From NCBI GenBank assembly GCA_030641535.1, contig DAOWHG010000040.1:1-15985 (forward strand): a DNA stretch of 15,985 nucleotides. The letters run 5' to 3'. The position numbers and the translations under genes were made by a program. Of this stretch, positions 13,921-15,985 are shown in pieces (positions within the stretch are counted from its first letter, which is position 1; every line of letters starts with the position of its first letter). This stretch comes from Mycoplasmatota bacterium. Lineage in GTDB: Bacteria > Bacillota_I > Bacilli_A > Izemoplasmatales > Izemoplasmataceae. The notes below the pieces were generated by a model that saw nothing but the letters and a program-made list of their open reading frames with translations, was not told the origin of the DNA and did not search any database.

Positions 13921-14551
13921 TTTCTTTTCCCCCTAATATTTTTAGGAAGAATGCGAGAATTGGACCAAGGACTATGGCCATCAATACTGAACCAACTCCA
14001 ACTGCTCCAAACCTAACCCCTGCACTAAATCCAAAAACAGTTCCTAAAGTAATTCCTGTGATTTCAATTACGACTCTAATCGCTGCGACTTTATCTGTTT
14101 TAAAAATAGTCATTAGCATTATCATTAATTCATCAAATACAAAAGCTGGAAATTTCGATGAAATAATAAATGCCAGACCTAATGGAATAACAATTACTCC
14201 CAAAATATAAAACAGAGTTCTTAAGAATATTGTACTTGGAAAATATCCTCCAAAGATTACAATGTCCCAAAAATCAAGTGATAACGCAACAAGTAATATG
14301 GGAATAAGCATAAAAATTAATTTCCATTTTCTAGTATACCCTAATACAATGACCATTAGAATTACTGCAATTATAAACGATGTCGTTCCTAAGGATAATC
14401 CGATTAATACAGATAAATTCTTTGTCACAGTATCCCAAGGTCCTGCTCCGAAGTCAGATATGATCATCGAAGTTACTCCTAAACCTAAAATGAAAAATCC
14501 AAAAAAATAAAAGAAAATGTTTCTTTTATTAAATTTCATTTCTCTTTCCAT
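13907..14551 (-). CDS. YczE/YyaS/YitT-family membrane protein, first of tandem pair
   Basis: 214 residues with about five or six membrane segments. The family tag GAGPWDTVTKNLSVLIGLSL lies at residues 35-54, in the loop after the first helix. The block KFPAFVFDELMIMLMTIFKT and a glycine-rich last helix region (FGFSAGVRFGAVGVGSV) are typical. The start ATG 14551 has AGGAGG 8 nt upstream. This Shine-Dalgarno is the target of the predicted riboswitch (14576-14642). The protein ends ILGGKENEKA, and the next gene overlaps by 14 nt. With its duplicate it may form a heterodimer. Family membership is confident; the substrate is unknown. Confidence 0.9.
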   Translation of the reverse strand: MEREMKFNKRNIFFYFFGFFILGLGVTSMIISDFGAGPWDTVTKNLSVLIGLSLGTTSFIIAVILMVIVLGYTRKWKLIFMLIPILLVALSLDFWDIVIFGGYFPSTIFLRTLFYILGVIVIPLGLAFIISSKFPAFVFDELMIMLMTIFKTDKVAAIRVVIEITGITLGTVFGFSAGVRFGAVGVGSVLMAIVLGPILAFFLKILGGKENEKA

Positions 14552-14559
14552 TAAAGATA

Positions 14560-14572
14560 CCTCCTAAAATTG
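14560..14572 (-). promoter_or_regulatory. Shine-Dalgarno region complementary to two riboswitch segments
   Basis: Minus-strand CAATTTTAGGAGG. CAATTTTAGG (14572-14563) is the exact reverse complement of CCTAAAATTG (14601-14592) in P3/L3. ATTTTAGGA (14570-14562) is the exact complement of TCCTAAAAT (14631-14623) in P2. Ligand-stabilised P2/P3 would leave the ribosome site open, suggesting a translational ON switch. Confidence 0.65.
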
Positions 14573-14575
14573 TAT

Positions 14576-14642
14576 TTACCGTTTAAAAAGTCAATTTTAG
14601 GGGACTTGTAACTCCTAACCATATTTTAGGATTAAACGATAA
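14576..14642 (-). promoter_or_regulatory. Purine-riboswitch-like aptamer with altered core
   Basis: On the minus strand three helices close on one junction. P1 is TTATCGTTT (14642-14634) with AAACGGTAA (14584-14576). P2 is TCCTAA/TTAGGA with the seven-base loop AATATGG. P3 is AAGTC/GACTT with a loop containing CCTAAAA. The J1/2-P2-L2 run TTTAATCCTAAAATATGG closely resembles adenine/guanine riboswitches, as do L2 GG and L3 CC, which normally kiss. J2/3 is AGTTAC instead of AGTTTCTAC, and the ACTAT/ATTAT that holds the specificity base is replaced by T-rich sequence. Class by fold is fairly firm; the ligand is unknown. Rfam RF00167 is the model to compare. Confidence 0.75.
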
Positions 14643-14646
14643 CAAT

Positions 14647-14675
14647 ATTTTACAAAAAAAACACTATAAAATCAA
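14647..14675 (-). promoter_or_regulatory. Sigma-A promoter of the riboswitch-yczE-yczE-deoD transcript
   Basis: Minus-strand TTGATT (14675-14670), 17-nt spacer, TAAAAT (14652-14647). The predicted start near 14641-14643 falls on the first base pairs of aptamer P1. Confidence 0.75.
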
Positions 14676-14696
14676 CAACTTTGAAACAAAACAAAT

Positions 14697-14725
14697 AATA
14701 AGCAAGCCAAATTGGCTTGCTTATT
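14697..14725 (-). terminator. Terminator hairpin after ileS
   Basis: Inverted repeat with 14-bp arms (core AAGCAAGCCAA / TTGGCTTGCTT) beginning 24 nt after the ileS stop. The minus strand continues T-rich (TATTTGTTTTGTTT) but without a clean run. Confidence 0.75.
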
Positions 14726-14749
14726 AAAATTATTATCTAGTTTGAGTAA

Positions 14750-15985
14750 TTATTTTATAACATTTTCACATCTATGACATAAGCCATTATGTGTGTGATC
14801 AACTGTCTGCCAACATCTATCACACGTTTCACCGTCTGCTTTTTCAACATCAATAGATAAGTTGTTAAATTTATATTCTCCAGTTCCTTCTTTCATTTCG
14901 AATTGAGAAACAATGAAGATTTGTCCAAGATTTGCATTCATACTATCAAGTAACTCTTTTACATCATTAGAAGGATAAAGTGTCAACTTTGCAGCAAAAC
15001 TTTTTCCAATTACTTGTTTGGTACGTGCTTCTTCTAAAGCTTTTAAAACATTTGTTCTTACTTCCATAAACTTATCATATTTAACAATCACATCTTCATT
15101 ACCTAATTCAAGATATTCTGGCATATTTTCTAAATACATGTTTTCTTCTTCTTGATAAGGCATATATTTGTAAGCTTCATGAGTAGTGTGAGGTAAAAAT
15201 GGAGTCAATAGTTGTAATAAAGATAGTGTAGTATCATATAAAACTGTTTGAATACTACGTCTATCATGATCATTTGATTTTTCGATATATAGAACATCTT
15301 TAGTAAAGTCTAAGTAAAATGCGCTTAGTTCTCTAGTAACGAAATTAGTAATTTCACGATATACTGTGTCAAATTCAAAGTGATCATAATGATTAATTGT
15401 ATTCTTAATTAAATTATTAAGTTTTAAAGCAACATATTTATCTACTTCATTTAAATTAGAAAACTCAACTCGATCTTTTTTTGGATCAAAATCAAATAGA
15501 TTTCCAAGCATGAAGCGAATAGTATTTCTTATTTTACGATATGATTCACTTACTTGTTTCATCATATCATTACTGATTCTAACATCACTTTGGTAATCAA
15601 CACTAGCTACCCAAAGACGTAAGATATCAGCTCCGCTTTGTTTCATTATCTTAAGAGGATCAATAACATTCCCAAGTGATTTAGACATTTTACGACCATC
15701 TCCATCTAACACAAATCCATGTGTTAAACATGTTTTATAAGGGCTTTCTCCCATTGATGCTACACCAGTAGAAAGACTACTGTTGAACCATCCACGGTAT
15801 TGATCGCTTCCTTCTAAATATAGATCACTTGGATAAGGAAGATTATAATCTTTCATACCACCATGATGAGATGTACCTGAATCAAACCAAACGTCTAAGA
15901 TATCAGTTTCTTTAGTGAAATTAGAGTTTGGTGATGCTGGATTAGTATAACCAACAGGTAATAATTCTTTAGCTGTTTTAGTGTA
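14750..15985 (-). CDS. ileS: Isoleucyl-tRNA synthetase, C-terminal part (5' end outside window)
   Basis: 411 codons of the C-terminal portion of a bacterial IleRS; the frame is open to the window edge, so the ATG at 15856 is internal. The N-most residues KETDILDVWFDSGTSHHGG are the conserved editing/catalytic-domain junction. DLYLEGSDQYRGWFNSSL and then GRKMSKSLGNVIDPLKIM follow; KMSKS is the class I ATP-activating loop. The anticodon-binding helical domain comes next (RKIRNTIRFMLGNLFDFDP, HHxxTxE-like PFLPHTTHEAYKY). A C-terminal zinc ribbon ends the protein (CDRCWQTVDH, then CHRCENVIK: CxxC...CxxC), as in most bacterial IleRS. It charges tRNA-Ile with isoleucine. Any T-box leader would lie outside the window. 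A terminator follows. Confidence 0.97.
   Translation of the reverse strand, partial: YTKTAKELLPVGYTNPASPNSNFTKETDILDVWFDSGTSHHGGMKDYNLPYPSDLYLEGSDQYRGWFNSSLSTGVASMGESPYKTCLTHGFVLDGDGRKMSKSLGNVIDPLKIMKQSGADILRLWVASVDYQSDVRISNDMMKQVSESYRKIRNTIRFMLGNLFDFDPKKDRVEFSNLNEVDKYVALKLNNLIKNTINHYDHFEFDTVYREITNFVTRELSAFYLDFTKDVLYIEKSNDHDRRSIQTVLYDTTLSLLQLLTPFLPHTTHEAYKYMPYQEEENMYLENMPEYLELGNEDVIVKYDKFMEVRTNVLKALEEARTKQVIGKSFAAKLTLYPSNDVKELLDSMNANLGQIFIVSQFEMKEGTGEYKFNNLSIDVEKADGETCDRCWQTVDHTHNGLCHRCENVIK

Noticed and set aside
13974..14510. Two plus-strand open frames (78 and 82 codons) opposite the first YczE/YitT gene
   Set aside because: Thr/Pro/Ile-rich translations typical of the reverse strand of a membrane protein gene; no ribosome site.
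1..15985. Mycoplasma-type code with TGA as tryptophan
   Set aside because: Several genes end at TGA exactly where the next Shine-Dalgarno or start lies, and tryptophans in conserved motifs are TGG.

Overview
The window is AT-rich, gene-dense bacterial chromosome. It suggests a low-GC Bacillota/Mycoplasmatota-type organism, for example a relative of Acholeplasma, Izemoplasma or the Erysipelotrichia. The reasons are AGGAGG-type ribosome binding sites, Bacillus-like gene families (ThiT, Pdp, YmfF/YmfH, YczE/YitT, PlsC), TPP and purine-type riboswitch RNAs, and hairpin-plus-U-run terminators. TGA is used as a stop and tryptophan is TGG, so this is the standard code and not the Mycoplasma/Spiroplasma code. 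I cannot assign a genus. Nothing looks like a prophage, insertion sequence, CRISPR array or tRNA. Every gene but one is on the minus strand, so the layout below follows transcription from right to left.

Right end (15985-12479): the 3' part of ileS ends in a hairpin at about 14697-14725. Next comes the most interesting stretch, 14560-14675. A sigma-A-like promoter fires into a roughly 67-nt three-helix RNA that looks like a purine riboswitch. Its P2 loop is AAUAUGG and its P3 loop contains CCUAAAA, but the ligand-binding joining segments are altered. Two aptamer segments are perfect complements of the downstream Shine-Dalgarno region. This RNA leads two tandem, overlapping YczE/YitT-family membrane protein genes and then deoD (purine nucleoside phosphorylase).

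Middle (12475-7369): after a hairpin that touches the next gene's Shine-Dalgarno come two M16 peptidase-family genes, a zinc-site-less YmfF-like and an HxxEH-bearing YmfH-like protein. They end in a terminator shared with the convergent plus-strand gene, an alpha/beta hydrolase of the monoacylglycerol lipase type. Divergent from the hydrolase lies glpK (glycerol kinase), followed by a DUF3137 membrane protein and lemA, probably one transcript that ends at 5852-5876.

Left half (5794-1): a short SSB has its own strong promoter and terminator. Then comes a compact operon of an 85-aa membrane protein, thyA, dfrA and plsC, which makes dTMP, regenerates tetrahydrofolate and makes phosphatidic acid. 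It ends in a terminator whose U-run runs into the promoter region of pdp (pyrimidine-nucleoside phosphorylase). Next are two tandem, apparently paralogous small membrane proteins, and finally a TPP riboswitch controlling thiT (thiamine uptake), which runs off the left edge.

The common theme is salvage and housekeeping: nucleoside phosphorolysis (pdp, deoD), thymidylate/folate (thyA, dfrA), lipid and glycerol (plsC, hydrolase, glpK) and vitamin uptake (thiT). Several apparent long-ORF starts (TTG/GTG/ATG) sit inside or directly at Shine-Dalgarno sequences; I moved those starts downstream to correctly spaced codons and say so in each entry.
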